Shown here piece after piece: positions 1 through 14,036 of a DNA stretch of 64,000 bases; within the stretch, counting starts at the first letter, position 1, and each line of letters opens with the position of its first letter. This DNA is from Tyto alba (Eukaryota > Chordata > Aves > Strigiformes > Tytonidae), in contig NW_024881324.1 of NCBI RefSeq assembly GCF_018691265.1, positions 11,065,730-11,129,729 on the forward strand, written 5' to 3'. Both the position numbers and the translations under genes were made by a program. The notes beneath the pieces are model-generated. The model saw only the letters and a program-made list of their open reading frames with translations. It was not told the origin of the DNA and did not search any database.

Positions 1-2523
1 TCCTCCCTTCCACAACCATTGGGTGCTCTTACAGTCCTCAGCCCCCAGGCTTAGGCTCAGTTACTTACTCAATGGGTATGGCATTTGTCAATTCTAACGT
101 GGTGTTAAACTGTACAGTTTAAAACCAGTTATAACCTTAAGCACAATTATTTAATCACAGAATTTAGCAGATTACAAGTTGAAAACACTATATAAACATC
201 AGGCTGGATTTTCAGGCTATGCACTTGAAGGCAAGGCACGGAGATGGCATTGCATTTCCATTATCTTTCCACCTATTGCCCGTGTTGTTAATGGCAGTAA
301 ATAATAGCTACAGGGGTTGCTATCATTTCCTCCATCTTGCAACAGTGTCACAGCCTGTTCTTCTGTCAACAATTGCTGGAGGGAAGTGTTCTCTAGAAAA
401 ACCTCCACCTATTTTGAGATGTCTTCTCACACACCTCCATCCTAAGGATATGGGGAAGGAGTGTGAATAGTCAGCTGTATGTTCAAGACAGCCTGAAATC
501 TTGTTCAAGGAATTTGGCTGTGTCTGCACAGGAGGCTGCTCTGGAGAACACACATCACTTGGAGATTAAATAGCTGGTGCAGAGGTCCATGATACAGCAA
601 CTTGCCTGCATCTCTCCCCAAACAGCTTAATTCACAGATACGTTTGTGCTATATTGACTTTTCTGTTCCCTCTTCTCAGGTAACAGAACATCTTCTGAAA
701 AGCAGAGTTTGTGAATGGATTCTTGTTTTCAAAAAACTGATTAAATCTTTCCCGTATCTTTGTTCAGAGGCTTTTTCACTTTCAAACCAGATTGATGGGG
801 AGTACTCTTGTAATTCAAACCGCAAGGTCCTTTTCTTGTGGAGAAACTGAGGCAGAGCAGGAGGCCTTATCTGCAGTCACCTGGCAGTCCTGTGTTGGAA
901 ATAGAAATAAAACCTCTGATTCCTAGTCTATTTCTCTGTTTGTTAGGCGACTCCATGTCTCACACTGTTATATTTACCATGATGAACAAAATTCCAATTT
1001 TTATTATCGAGTGGACTGTTGTTCAGGAATAGGCCGTTGACTAACTCTTTCTGCTGTGTGCTTTTCATCATTACTCTTATATGGTGAAGACCTGGTACTG
1101 CTGTTAAATGTTATAGTGACCCAGGGGAACTGGATGACTATTTACTCAGATTAATTTCCTGATTTTCAGCTAGATAATTGGTTGCAGTGGCTTCTACCCT
1201 ATTTTCTCTTCTTGATTCTATGCTGACTCTTTGCTGATTGCTCCTATCACCTCATTTCTTTCACAGATTGCTTATGAAATTAAGGTCGTCTAGCAGTGGC
1301 CCTGTCTTTGCCAAACTGTGCAGTTTATTTGTTTCTGAAAGTACTCAGAGTTTCCTCGCGACTAAATCTGACCAGCTCTTCTGCCTTACTTCCCCTCATC
1401 AAATATTGAACTGCCAGAAATTTTCATGTTGGCCATCCCAATGGGATGTCTAAGAGACAAATGTCCCTGGGAAAAATATTTGGGGTTCAATCACCCAAAC
1501 TTGGAGTGACAGGAACCTGTGTCCACCTGTTTCTCAATAAACAGGTGCCTGATATCAAGGTGAGCCACTACAGATTTTTCTTTTTTCTCTAGAGGGGTTT
1601 AAACCCAAAAGACTTTGTGGAGTGCCCTAATGTTCAGGTTGGCTTGGTAAAGTCTCTGCCCAGCAAAGGGCTTCCAGAAAAATGTCATGATGGCAACACC
1701 AAACCTCCAGGTATAAGCCATCTTTGGCTGACAGCAGAATACGAGGGCAGTTGCACAACCTCAGATGGATGATGTATGTCACAAGCAATCCCTTAACACA
1801 GGACTACCATACATAGCATTTTGTCACAGGCCTGCAAAGCAAGTGTTAATCTATTTTAGCATTCAATACATTTTTGTCCTCAGCTGCTGTGATCAGAAAA
1901 TGTGCAAGTGGCTTATATCAGTTTGTACTATTTAGTGTTTGCCATAACAACAGAGCTACACAGATTTGGTCCAGGTAATCCTGAGAAGAGCCCTGTGGGA
2001 TGGCACTGTTCGCATTTCTATAAGATAGGTAAAATTTCCAGCCTGACCATACGGAGGGAATATCTGTCAGAACAAATTAGACTGTGATGTTTCTGGGGTG
2101 CTGACCATGCATGCAAGCTGCAGAATCCAGGCACAGGGCTTTTTGAGCATCCTCCCCCTACGTGGTCTGCCTTGCACCTGGTGGTTACATAGACGCCTTT
2201 GGAGACTGTGATGCACTGTGGCTTTTTCACAGAAGATGAAAGAAAGGCTAATTGTGCTCTCCTGTACTCTGCACACTTGTACAAAGGCTGGAGGCAGTCT
2301 GACCCTAAATGTTGATGATTCAAGTTAAAATTGTCTCCAGATGACAAGAAGCGTTCATTTTTTTTCCCTCTCTCATCCCCAATACACAAATCTTTTTTCA
2401 AAACTGGATTATCTCCTAAAATCAAAAGCTCTAATTAATTCTACCATTTTATCTGCAACAGGCACTGTTAACATCTCATATCATGCTCCAATAAATTTGC
2501 CCACAGAGATTAACAACATTTGA

Positions 2524-2563
2524 GGAAGAGAAAAAAAAAGGAAAAAAAAAAAGAGGGGAAGAA
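2524..2563 (+). repeat. A-rich simple repeat
   Basis: A purine-only tract with two runs of 9-11 A separated by GG, flanked by GAGGAAGAG and GAGGGGAAG. Low complexity, no coding value. Confidence 0.9.
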
Positions 2564-3948
2564 AGCTTTTTTTCAACTGAAGACCAGAAACTATTCTTCT
2601 AATTAGACCAGGTACAGCATGGCATTAACATGCCTATATTGCTTCTGGGAGCAAATTAGTGTCTCTACGTGGCGCTCTGTTGCACCACCTGCTAGCTGCA
2701 GAGCTGGGTGGGATGTATCTAGCATGGTGCTCTGTGCGTCCTACGGGGAAAATCCCACTGTAAAATAGAGCAGCCCTACTCCTTATCAAAAACCAAAGTA
2801 GAGAGAAGCCTTTGCTAAGGAATGGTTACTGCCAAACCTAGTGCAACTGCGGCAGGGCAATATAAGCCCTTTCTGGCTCAAGAGTGTAACTGGGTGAGTA
2901 CCTTGAGCCAGGAATACATAGACAAAGAACAGGGCTTTGTGCAGGAGCCATGTGGGATATCAATTTGGTAAAAATATCAGCAAGTGCATTGAATTCAGTC
3001 TGTTTACTGAGATCTGGAGGCTAAAGCTTTTTGAACGGGGTCTAATTTCATTCTGGAGACACAGTAGGTGCCCACTGGAGAGACAGTAAATACAGATGAA
3101 AAAACAGGCATCTGTTGGAAACTCACATTTGTGCTGCACATGAAGGAAATGGGAGCTTGCGACACTGGCTATTTGTGTTGGACAAAATGATTTGCATAAA
3201 GGATGGTACCAGGAATATGAATCAAAACCATACCCTTTTTTTTTCCTTAAACAGTGGCAAAGTTTATATCTAATAATTCAAGTTCTGTGTATGTGGTTCC
3301 ATGCTTTCTGATTCCAACAGGGACTTGAAATGGAAATGCCAAACCCGGTATGCAGGGCATGATGGATCACCATGTATGCATAGGAATAAAAGGGTTGTCA
3401 TTGGAAGTAATTTTGCGTTGAATTACACAATGTGTAATCCAATTGAAATCAGCAGAACGGCACAAGGTGTAATGTAGTGTGCAAAACGTGATCCATTGCA
3501 TGCAATTTCAACAACAGGGATACTGTACCACTCATCTAAGTAATGTGCTAAAATTGAATTTGTGAAAGGTAGAGGGAGAAGAATTGTGAAGAATGGATGT
3601 GTTTTATAATTGGGAAATACTCTTTCAGAAGGTGACTGACTATATATTTTTAAGGCTAACTTATTACACTTGGAAATTGTTTGCTTCGTAATAGTGCTGC
3701 CAGACCCTCGAAATTTGGCAAGTTCCCTCACAGGAATAGTGTGGGACCAGCCAAGCCTGCCAGCCTGGGAGCACTCAGTATCCATTTTCCCCATTGACGT
3801 GTGTCACATTATCTAATAGTGTTCCTAAATGAACTCTGTCATCATCAGTAAATCTTTTTCTCACGCCTTCGACCAACTGCATTTCCCCAGGAAAAGCAGC
3901 AGGTCTCACACTGGCGTCCCCTGGCACAGTGCCCTCTGTTGCCTGCAG

Positions 3949-4010
3949 GAAAAAAAAAAAAAAAAAGGAAAAAAAAAAAAAAAAAAGGAAAAAAAAAAAA
4001 AAAGAAAAAA
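3949..4010 (+). repeat. Interrupted poly(A), about 60 bases
   Basis: Three runs of roughly 14-18 A separated by GG, then a single G. This produces spurious Lys-rich (+) and Phe-rich (-) open frames. It could be an expanded slippage tract. No retrocopy body or target-site duplication is evident next to it. Confidence 0.95.
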
Positions 4011-7000
4011 TCAAAAACTTCCCATGCTGTACCTTTGCTTAAATAGCAGCAAATCTACTAAGTCTTCCGGGAGTGGAGAAAGGAGGGACTGAAAAGTGGG
4101 TGCCATGACTGCCGTGCGGTGCTTTTCAAGTGTCGGGGAAGGTGCAACACGGTCTGTGTTGCTCAGGCTTGTGAACGGCCCCTTTGCCAGCGTCCTGTCA
4201 AAGCTGACAAGTGAGTTTATTCAAGGCTTGCAGTATAAACATAAGACACAGTTATGTGGTTTACTCGTTAACTACGGTCTCCACTGAGGATAAGGAAAAT
4301 GACATATGATACCTTTAAAACTTTTTAAAAATTGAGAAGTTGCCCAGTGATGGTAGTATTTAATAAACTGTGTTTTCAAGATATAATTTACTGTTCAGTC
4401 ACTTGTTTAATGATCTTCCATTTCAGGATGTCAATAGCACATATTTTTTCATTGAATTCTGCCTGACACTCATGAAAATGTGAAGCTATATATAAAACAA
4501 TATACCCCCCCATATATTTGGTGATAATCTGGAATAGTTTTGTGCTTCCCAGGATTATTATTTTAGATCTACTTCTAAAATAATATATATAATATTTACC
4601 TATACTTATAATATAGATGATAATATTAGATGTAAATTTCTAGATGAAATCTGTGCTTTAAGGCAGCTGTGTCAAAAGGAGAACTATTCTTTTTCCGTTC
4701 CTGGCTACCTCACTATGTTTCAAAAGCGCTTTGGGTCAAAATTCTCTCTCAGACTGGAATTTCATCTTTCTGAGATGTCTCTGTCTTATTCTATCTTATG
4801 CAAAAGGCTTTTAGGAGTTGCCTTAGTAATGCCGAGTAATGTTCTACCAAGTAGAGAATATGTTTTGACCACACTGCTGCCTGACAAGGGAGAGCTGTTA
4901 CTTAATAAATCAAGTTTGCTGTCTTCTAATGAAAGCTGGCTCATGTGAAAATTTTTGCTTTTATCCCTAAGACCGAGCATCACTCTGAAAGTAAGCACCA
5001 GGAAATGCTTATTCGAACTTCTAATAATAGTCTTCTAACTATTAATAAGGCCCTTATTTTTACGTTGGTCAGGAGGCACTTAAGAAATTCAACAGAGTTT
5101 TATCTATTCTATCATTAAACTAAAAATCTAGATCAGTAGTACAATATGAACGGAATAATCCAAATTCCATGCTGTACCCTTGATATGATATTGATACAGG
5201 CTACCTGATCTGCTTGTGAAGTAGAAGATGTAGAAATGCAGCTTAGTCATGCCATTCCTCTGTTATTCTCAGGACATAGACTGCATAATTGACTACAGAC
5301 ATCTTAGCTTAAAAGCCATCTTAGAGTTTCATCCAGTCCTAGTAATACGTGTGCAGTCCCATGGGCTGCATCCAAGGATTATGCTAATTTTATTAGCAAC
5401 TCCTCTTGCTTTAATTAAACTGCGTAAATTCCCACCTGGTCACTGTTGTGCCAACACCTTTCTTTCCATTTTTATTTTAATTTGTAGATAATCTGTGGTT
5501 TTGCGCATCCATTCCAATATGCTGAATTATCCATTGTGTTTTCCACGTTAAATAACACAATTTTTGAGGGGTGAGTAGGGTTTCAAATTGCATTAATGGG
5601 TTTGAGCAAACCTCTGGATCAAAGCAATGGCCCAAGTTTCTAAAGTCAACCAGGCCTTTGTAGGAGCAGGTATTCAAAGTAGCTTGCTGTCTGAAAGCAC
5701 CAAGTTATATGTTGCTGTTCAAAATACCTGCAAGCAAGCTCTGTATTAACATTTACTTTACTGTGTTTATACCACGAAGCAGAGCGATGTGAATTCCTTA
5801 GTGAACTGTTAATTTACATGTTATACACTTTCAAATATTTCCAAAAGCAAATGTGAAATGATTAGTAATCTGTTCACATGCTCACAAAATGTTATTAGCA
5901 AAATGCCTTGGGCAGTATGTTATGTTGACTAAAATTGATAATTTTGTATTTTAAAACTAAAGCGACTTCCCCTGCCCCCAACAAATCTTAAGACCTGCCC
6001 AGAGCCCAGACCTTCTGGTCACACCAGATCTCAAGGTGTATACTGAGCTGAGGTGGGGAAAAAACCCAAGAATACCCACCCTCCCTGCTCCAATAGCAGT
6101 GATCTAAAATGTGCAGTGATTTTGACTCTTCAGAAAGCTTCACTGAAAGTATTATGCAGAGTCCTCCAGTTTAAAATGGCTTGTTATCTATAAAGTCACC
6201 ATAAGGAGATGATTCTGGCATTTACCACTCATTCTACCTACATAGGTTTAAAAGTGTGTACATTGCTCTGGAGAAATCAAACCCAATTTTTCTTTTTACA
6301 TCTATGTAACTTTCTGTCTCTAGCTGTGTGAGGTTCTGACAGCCAAAGTGCTGGATGAAATATCTCTCATACTTCTCAAAGAAGGATTGAGGTTGTTCTT
6401 TGTTTTAGAGAGGACTAAAGAGCAAGGTGTTTAATGGCATTTGTCAGTGTATCTCTTTTTTGTATAATGGTTTCCATGCCTTGCAGAGTCAGATATAACA
6501 TGACACTTCTTCCTAAATGCCAATTATTCTGTCCAGAAGAGTTGCCCAAAAGTCTACTCCTCAAAGTTTCACACCAGCCCCACAGGATAAAGAACATGGG
6601 GCATTAAAACTCAATAAAAGCCGTTTTGGTATTAAGGCTGTGTAAAAAGCCTAGGCACTAGCTGAGTACTGCTTGTATGGCTGCAACATACTTTCCAGCA
6701 GTTTACATTTGCAGCTATGAAGTAATTGAATAAAGAAATGCATCATCGTTTTCTTTTTTAGCACATGGGTGAATTATTTTACCAACATGTGAAGGGGTGT
6801 TCATATAACATCACAGTGCTTTGTGCTAGAGAAAAACAATTACAGTGAATAAGGTAGAATGGCTCTGTTATTGCAGTACATAAGACTTTGATTACATACT
6901 GCCAAGATTCATACCAGCCTAGTAGTTGTTGACAGATAAAGTAACAAAAATGAAACTCATTTATTTTTTCTTTATTGAGACCTCAAGGTAAAGCAAATTT

Positions 7001-8149
7001 TCAGTTCTTGTACTTACTACATTGAAGGAACAGAGACTGACAGTCAAAATGTGCCAGTCCAGAAATATAAATTAAACCTAGTTTCATATCAAAGTTTCAT
7101 TTAGTCTCTGAAAAGGAGCTGCTGCTTGGATTATTTTTGATCCTAAAACAAACACACTGTAGACTACTATAGTGTATCTTGGATGAATTAACCCCCTCAT
7201 ACATTTAGCTCCTATGTATTTCCCAGGACATAGACCCATGTCTATTCAAGCAATTTTAAAATTTGTTATGGCTCAATTATTTACCTTTTCTCTGTTTAGT
7301 AATAATTTACTAAGTTTGCAAACCCAGTGAATGTGAGGATGGTTTTAACAGACCATAGCACTTTTGTTGAAGGAAGGACGTATTTTGAGGAAAAAACCTT
7401 CCCTCTCCCCTTGTATAAAGAAAATTATTCTATCTTTTTACTGGGGGTTCCTCTAGGCAGCTAGATGCTGCATTATTCCTTGATAAGTCTAACAAATTAC
7501 TCTTTTATTTTTTTTGGTAAACTTGATTAGTTTCTAAAAAGCAGATAAAACTAGCTGTTGAAATGGAAAGTGCTAAAATGAGTGGTTTTATCCCATCAAA
7601 ATCTTGGATTAGTTACCTAGTCCAACTGAATATAATTGCTGTTCAGATTAATGAGGCAGTATTCTAGTATCTCCTCTGTAATTAAACACTTCTCTGGTTG
7701 AATACAGTATTAAAGATGCACCAGACGTTGAAACCTCAGTGGTGAAATTTAAAACTGCTGAAATTGGTGGGGTCAGCTGTGAAACACAAATTCCTCTGCA
7801 GCACGGGTAATTCACTTGTACAATGTGTTTCAAGAATAATTCAGCTGATGTTGGGGATGCTGGATTTTTAAAATTTTTCTTACCATTCCATCATCTAAAT
7901 TTGAGAATTTTTCTCATTAGTTCCTGAGCAAAAGTAACATAAAGTGGACTTGTTTCCAGAATTACCTTTTCTGACCTTTCACAAGATGATAATTGCAGTA
8001 CTAGTAGGCTTAGAGGACTTGTTAAAAAAATTAAGCTTATAAAGTAGCAAAAAAACGCCCCTTTGCTTGCTGGTGTCAATTTCAAAATTAACATTTTGGT
8101 TCATGTGCTTCTAATAATCGCTGACCCTTACTTCATGTGCTTTCCACAG

Positions 8150-8236
8150 GAAATGAATACAGCAGAAATTACTTTGACCCGTTGATGGATGAGGAAATAA
8201 ACCCAAGGCAGTGTGGGATGGAGGTCAGTGAGGAAG
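8150..8236 (+). CDS. Internal exon 1 of the visible gene: acidic linker
   Basis: The acceptor is CTTCATGTGCTTTCCACAG and the donor is GAAG/GTGAGG. Only one frame is open. The first two bases (GA) finish a codon begun in the previous exon, then 28 codons follow and one base (G) is left. The peptide starts [15 protein letters not shown] and ends QCGMEVSEE. It is acidic, with no Cys pattern or membrane segment. Its entry phase means at least one more coding exon lies upstream. The '[13 protein letters not shown]' stretch contributed to the tentative OFCC1 identification, but this is memory, not alignment. Confidence 0.8.
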
Positions 8237-11200
8237 GTGAGGCAGAATTAAGTATGTAATTTTGGTGTCAGAATATTCTTTTCCATTCATGAAAATGAGG
8301 TGACAAAGATCACATATGCAGTTCTATTTAAATATTGAGGTTTACAATTTAAATTATAAGCCTTAACCGCTCTGAACATGATAGGCAGTATACACAGTCT
8401 CTGATCAAGGACAGTAAGTTAATGGACAGCTAAAAGTGAGGCTGTGCTGTATTCACTCTGATACTGTAGCAAAATGTAGCACACTCAGAAAACATTGTCT
8501 ACACCATTGTCTATTTCTCTTTAATTAACTAGGTTAGCCTAGTTAGAACTGAGTACTAAATTTTAGTTTTTTTGCAACCCTGCTCCCAAAGTCCTTCTTG
8601 GAGAACAATTTTGTTTCTGAGCTGAATGTGTGTTTGCCTAGCAAACAGAAACCCCAGAGTCGGTAAAGTTCTCAGCACATGAGGAAGCTTTTTGGGTTTT
8701 CTTTTTGCAAGTTGATCTGAGATGTTTAGCTTTGCTGTCTGTGGGCAACTCCTCCTGATAGTGAGGAGTTGGGAGGGTGTGACACCACAGAGCTCGGAGA
8801 ACAGAAGTTATGCATAGGTATGAGAGAGATTAACCAGGAGGTATTGTCTAGCAGAGGAAATTCTTCTTCCCTGTCATGGCTTTTAGATAAAAAAGGGTGG
8901 GAATGGGCCTGCCTGAATTTGCATGGACTTAAGTAAGAACATCATCATGGTAATGAAGTGCTTAGCTATGCACTGAAAGCTTTGGCCCAGCTCCTGTTGT
9001 TAAGCACTAACAACCCAATAGCACGCAAGACCCAGTTCTCCTGTGTTACCTTCCTAGCCCTTAATTTTTTTAAACCTTGTACTTACTTGTACTGCAGAGA
9101 CTCTAGACATGCAGTTGTAGTAAATCCAAAAAATTTTTTCTCATATAAAGGGTCTCAAAGTAGGTCACTTCTGAGAAATTTTGAGTAGGTATAGAGGTTT
9201 AAGGCAAAAACTTGTGTGACTGAGGAAAGCAGACTCTAGTGTGTATCAGTAACTTGAATTTCTGTGTACTGGTGAAAAAAATCAAGGTTTATTGAGGGTG
9301 AATTACATCTAACCCCTATAATTTCTCCATTCATTGTGTAAGATAGCAATGTAATAACTTGGAATTCAACGTCTGGCTCTGAGTTTTTAAATGAAAGACT
9401 TTTTTTTCTGTTGGTACTACCTTGGTTCATCTTATGAATAGGCTTCATGAGTCATGATCTACTTCATAACCAGAGAATGAAAGTTGTTTATATTTCTGTA
9501 ACTGTACTTGTGTACCTAAAACCATGTACCGATAGAGTCATGTCAATGAGGGATACGTGGAAGTACAATTTTCACTGGGAGAAAATGTTCTCTTGCTTGT
9601 GTTGAAGAGGCTGAGCAACATACACGTAACTTTAAATGTTTGGGTTTTGTTTTTGTTTATAGATGAAAGCTCTGAGAAAGTCCATCAGGTTCCAGGGGTG
9701 GGAGTGGAGAGGTAGTTTTAGGCACTTGCATATCAGACTAGACCTGAGATCTATGTATGAACAACTGTCTTTTGGTGTTCCTCCTTTTTCTCCCCAGCAA
9801 AAATATCACTTAAAGGTTGGGCTATCACTTGTTCATTAAAGGTCTGTTAGTAATGGTACTGGCCTCAGGTTCGTTGTGTTGACATTTGAAGAGCAGCTAT
9901 AATGCTATATTTACCATTACCTCTGCCAAGAGTAAATCTACCATCTTGGAGATTTTCAGAAGCCATCTGGACATGGTCCTGGGCAGCTTGGCTCTAGGTG
10001 GCCCTGTTTGAGCAGAGGGACTTGACCAGATGATCTCCAGAGGTCCCTGTCAACCTCAACCAGTCAGATACAGTAATACTGACAAACCAGGCTCATGTCT
10101 GGCTTCCTTTTCCTTGCAGAGGTGTTAAAGAAGTGGGACTACATTTGTATGTAGCAGACAGATTTCAAAGGACTGTCAGAAATGAAGTCTGGTCCTGCAT
10201 GGTCATCCCCTGATTGTAAACCATTTTTGTTTACCTCCTCTTTCCAGCTACCAGCTTGTCGCTAACAAGAGAGAAAAGCAGAATGAGATGAAGAAATCAG
10301 GGCACGCATTAAAGTTAAACTCTTCTTACGACTGAAGCAAGTCAGGCCCAATGCCCAAAGAGAATAGTTGGTGAAAAGCAAATCTTCAGCCACTAACTCT
10401 ATTACACAAAGTTAAATATCATTTTAATGTGTTCATCATATGGGATTCTTTAATGGGTTATTCTGTGAAAATAAAGATATTGGCAATTATCTTTTCTATA
10501 TTTGATAAATTAAATTTGTTCTGGAAATTTGTCGGAGTTGATAATGCCCTGAGAACAAACAACACCCCACTATGGATTTGCTTCCCCCCTCGCCAAGGGA
10601 ACATTTCAATGTTACATGCTAAATGAAATGTAAAAGATTCTGTACTTGCAGAAGAGGTTTGCAGAAGCCTCCTGCTTTAAATACTCAGTGTAACTGAAAA
10701 CCTGGCTCTGAAATTTCATGGTAAAGAAAATTTATTCTTTGAGATTCTGTTGGCCACTTATAAAAGACACTCAGGTTCGCTTGTAGCTGTACTTCAATTT
10801 ACCTACCTTGTATGCATTTATTTGGCCTTCTTTCCTACTTGTCTTCACTGACAACTTAGAGAAGCCAGGGACTGGGAGATCTGGAGAGAATATGGTGTCT
10901 CGGCTGATCACTTCTCCCTTGTATATAGGCACTTGAAGTGATTTTTTAGGTCTCATGGAAAAAGATATGTGTGTGTCTGTGTCCTTGCTCTTTTTTAAAA
11001 TCTGCAGATGTTACTGGGAATTTGAATACCGACCAGCCACAAAACCAAAATTCATAGTGTGCTATAATAACTACTCATGCCAGATAACTATGGTAGTATG
11101 GACACCAAGGTAAAATTTCTAATAAAAATTCAAAATCACATTAGAAAAGAAAATAGGTACTTTTGATTTTGTTACTAAGAGTCAAATAGAATTCACCTGG

Positions 11201-11516
11201 CAATTTGTATATAAATAACTTTTTCAACTAATCCATTAGCATTATTAGTAAACTAGCTTCAGTCTGGATCCATATATATTATTGCTTACTGTTTAAAAAC
11301 ATATGATTATATATTTTTCATTTCAAACTATCTTTCATAACTCAGAAGAAAATGACAGTCAACTCTGCCATGAAACTAGCACTATGAAAACTATTTCAAA
11401 GTGTTAAATGGTTTCTTAACTTTTGTATTTTTATATCTTTATTCATAGTTTAAATAATGTTTCCTGAAATACTGCTGGAAGAAACAATAGATGTTTCACT
11501 GTTGTTTTCTTTTAAG
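8237..11516 (+). other. Intron with CR1 relic
   Basis: About 3.3 kb from a GTGAGG donor to a TTTTCTTTTAAG acceptor. It contains the CR1 tail near 9.95-10.07 kb. Otherwise it is unique-looking AT-rich sequence with no further exon that fits the phase. Confidence 0.75.
9950..10070 (+). mobile_element. CR1 LINE 3'-end fragment (sense)
   Basis: The stretch reads like the conserved 3' tail of sauropsid CR1 elements: 'catctggacatggtcctggg', 'gctctaggtggccctg', then 'gacttgaccagatgatctcc' and 'agaggtccctgtcaacctc'. The order matches the CR1 consensus, and CR1 tails end in short tandem repeats rather than poly(A). It is truncated, diverged and non-coding. CR1 of this kind is the main reason for calling the host a bird or another archosaur. 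Confidence 0.75.
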
Positions 11517-11600
11517 ATCCTGTGAAATTTGATAAGCAAATCCTGTACGCTAAATTGATGAAGCTTCTAGATGAAGAAAACAAGATTCTGGACTTCCAAG
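11517..11600 (+). CDS. Internal exon 2: short helical charged segment
   Basis: The acceptor is TTGTTTTCTTTTAAG and the donor CCAAG/GTAAAT. Two bases complete an Asp codon with the G left by exon 1, 27 codons follow, and one G is left over. The peptide begins PVKFDKQILYAKLMKLLDEE and ends NKILDFQ. Spaced Leu and Ile with Lys and Glu suggest an amphipathic helix or short coiled coil; this is inferred from composition. Both flanking junctions are phase 1, so the exon is 84 nt and could be skipped without a frame change. Confidence 0.85.
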
Positions 11601-12844
11601 GTAAATAAAATCATTTGCATAAAGAAAAATAAAACTCTGGAGTCTGGATGTGGGGAGGAAAGTGGGTAATCCATCCCCTTGAACTCACAAGCAAAAGGGA
11701 CACTGATTTTAATGTGAGCCTGTAAGATCTTTTTCCCCAAATGTTTTTGTTTTGAGTCATGTTTATGTGGTTTTAAGTGTAACTTAAGTGGCGTGCTTTC
11801 TCTAGACTGCTTTTTTTACATGTTGAATCCCACCCTTATGAAAGAAGACTGGAAATATTGCTTATGCGCTTAAAGCTAGAAATCCAGATCCCTATATAAG
11901 CTCATGAATGGGTGGGCCATTTGTCAGATGCGCAGGTCACGTCACACAGGGTTGAGGTTATCTACATAAGAATGTACACTAACAGGTGAGTAAGAAAATG
12001 TTTTCCGTGGCTTTGTTAGAAAATACAAATTGATGTTCTATCTACATTAAAAACAATGAAATGTAGAAGAGTTATTCACTTCAAGCCAACAGTCTTATGT
12101 TGGCTTCACTTATTTTTACAGGCATTATTTAACACCCAGTTGATTCATGAGACTGTTACCACCACAGCCTTTACATATGGTGCATGTCTGGTTCATCCTA
12201 GGAGAAGTGTCATACGAATAAGCCCTGGCTCAGGACTGCCCTTGTATTTTTGGGTATTCTCCCCTTCTTTTTCAGCAGAGGTCTTTTGTGTAAAATATTT
12301 TCTGTTCTTTGTATCTGTATGAGGATTTCTGATATATTTCTTTTGTACACAGGACCTACTCTGTCAGAGAGACAGAGCAGGCGGTTGCCTATGGCACTGA
12401 AGCTCCAGGAACTGCAACATGTTTTATGACTATTTAGTTTGTGAGTAACTTTGTTCTAGAAGAGTCAAGCATTTTCATTTGCCTAGGGTTGCAAAATCCC
12501 TTGAACTGGCACTGGTAATATCAGTAATATCTTTGAAACCCATTTTATTTCATTTTAATTGCAAGGAAAAGAAAATACAACCATCACAGCTAAATTCATG
12601 CAGAGAGTTTAAGAAAAAACCTTTAACAAATTATTAGCAAGCTCTCTATTTTTGCATGTTAATGTAAAGTTCCATGTTGTTGAGAAAGATTATAGCAGTG
12701 CTGCAGGTTGATTGTTGCTTTTATCCTGCAACAACATAGATGAAAATAAAAACATGTTTGACTTTGATGTCAACATTATTTCTACAGGAAAGGATGACAT
12801 GGGGTGTCTGTCTGTGGTACTTATGTAGTCCCCATCTACCAATA

Positions 12845-12925
12845 TTTATAGCATTTCACATTCTTCAATAACTTTATCATCAAAATAACCCTGTACAGTT
12901 AAGGAAAATGTCCTCATGTAATTTT
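12845..12925 (-). repeat. Possible MIR/CORE-SINE or L2-like relic
   Basis: The sequence has the order 'agcatttcacattcttc..., aataaccctgtacagttaag, ...ttttacaggctgcctcagg'. This resembles the antisense of MIR/L2 tails (cattta-type block, 'accctgtgagg', 'ttttacagatgaggaaactgagg'). It is very diverged. Confidence 0.35.
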
Positions 12926-14019
12926 ACAGGCTGCCTCAGGTTGGGGTCTAGTATCTTTTCCATTAGCTTTCTGAAAGTTAGCTTCTAGGGCTCCCCCAAA
13001 GTGGTGGGAGATGGAGAGAGAAGCACCTCTGGGCAGTGGTTCATCCCACCTCATGTAAATGGCTCTTAGATGATTAGGCAAATTGCACCCTGGAAGCAGT
13101 TTTTCTCTTTCCTTTGGTTCTAGAATGGTGTTGGATAACTGACTTAGGCTTGACCACTGCTTTTTGTGTGTCTGAAGGTAGGTGAGAAGAATTTCACCAT
13201 GTGTATTGTCCACTTTTAAGCAAGGGAACCAGGGAGCAAAGGGGAAGCCTTCCCCATCCATCAGTGGTTATTCTCTCCTTCAGCTAGGTGCCCTAAAACT
13301 TTATATTACAAATAACATTGATGGATATGGTTAGGGTAAACAGATGCTTTACAGATGATAATAACAAATAGTGTATTTAGAGAGAAATAAGGTTTCACCA
13401 ATCTCCTCAAATGTTTATAATTTAAACTCACCAGGCATGGCTGAACTGAAAATGTCTTCTCTAACTAGGTTTATCAAACCACCATGAGAGAGGCAAAACA
13501 CTCTTATTACTGTTTGGGTATGTGGGGCGTGAGGCAGGTTCAAAGCTCTCATCTGTCCACCAGCGTCTGAACACGCGTGGTGTGCTCTGCTGACAGCAAC
13601 GAGTGCTGAGGCTGCTGAGCTCACTGATTCAATTCAAGGGCAAGCAAACTCATTAGCACATGTGTCTTGCACTCCGGGTGCACGCCAGTGCCGCCCGTGT
13701 GGGCATGAAGGCAGCGAGTAGGGGGGACACCCCAACTTGCTGCTGTTTTGTGTCTTGAGAGGTGCCTTAGTGCTTTTATTTCTTAAAAGTGCTGTAATGG
13801 ATATCAGAGCTAGTCCTGCAGGTGAATGTTGCACCCCGTCCTAGCTGAATTTTTTTACTTTTCTTGGCTTGGGTGAATAAAGCCCAGGAAAGAGCAAGAT
13901 TTTCCTGAGGAAGGGAGGATTGTGCAGTCTCCACCTCTGTGTGTGTATATCAGACTATTTATTTCTGCCTGTCTGTGTTTCTCCCTCCCAATTTTTGAAC
14001 CTCTTTATCACTTCCAATC

Positions 14020-14036
14020 TTTTTTTTTTTTTTTTT
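14020..14036 (+). repeat. T17 homopolymer
   Basis: An uninterrupted T run inside the intron, on the transcribed-sense strand. Confidence 0.95.

Larger units (their letters stand above)
1..8149. other. Noncoding: upstream intron or 5' flank of the gene
   Basis: No convincing exon was found on either strand. Short open frames here lack paired splice sites, or their phase does not match the exon at 8,150, which needs a preceding exon ending one base into a codon. Two open stretches behind pyrimidine-rich acceptors, near 680 and 5,271, were looked at but have weak donors and the wrong phase. The stretch is AT-rich with A-rich simple repeats near 2.5 kb and 3.95 kb. Confidence 0.6.

Noticed and set aside
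2018..2425. 135-codon open frame on the minus strand
   Set aside because: Mixed composition with no family motif, no splice or promoter context and no protein-like pattern. A frame of this length is expected by chance in 64 kb.
3775..4092. Lys-rich and Phe-rich open frames across the poly(A) tract
   Set aside because: Products of low-complexity sequence.
5271..5350. Possible exon behind TGTTATTCTCAG (DIDCIIDYRHLSLKAILEF)
   Set aside because: The acceptor is good, but available donors are weak (CTA/GTAATA) and leave phase 0, while exon 1 needs phase 1.
12914..13261. 115-codon minus-strand open frame
   Set aside because: No splice sites, no motif, and it lies next to a MIR-like relic.
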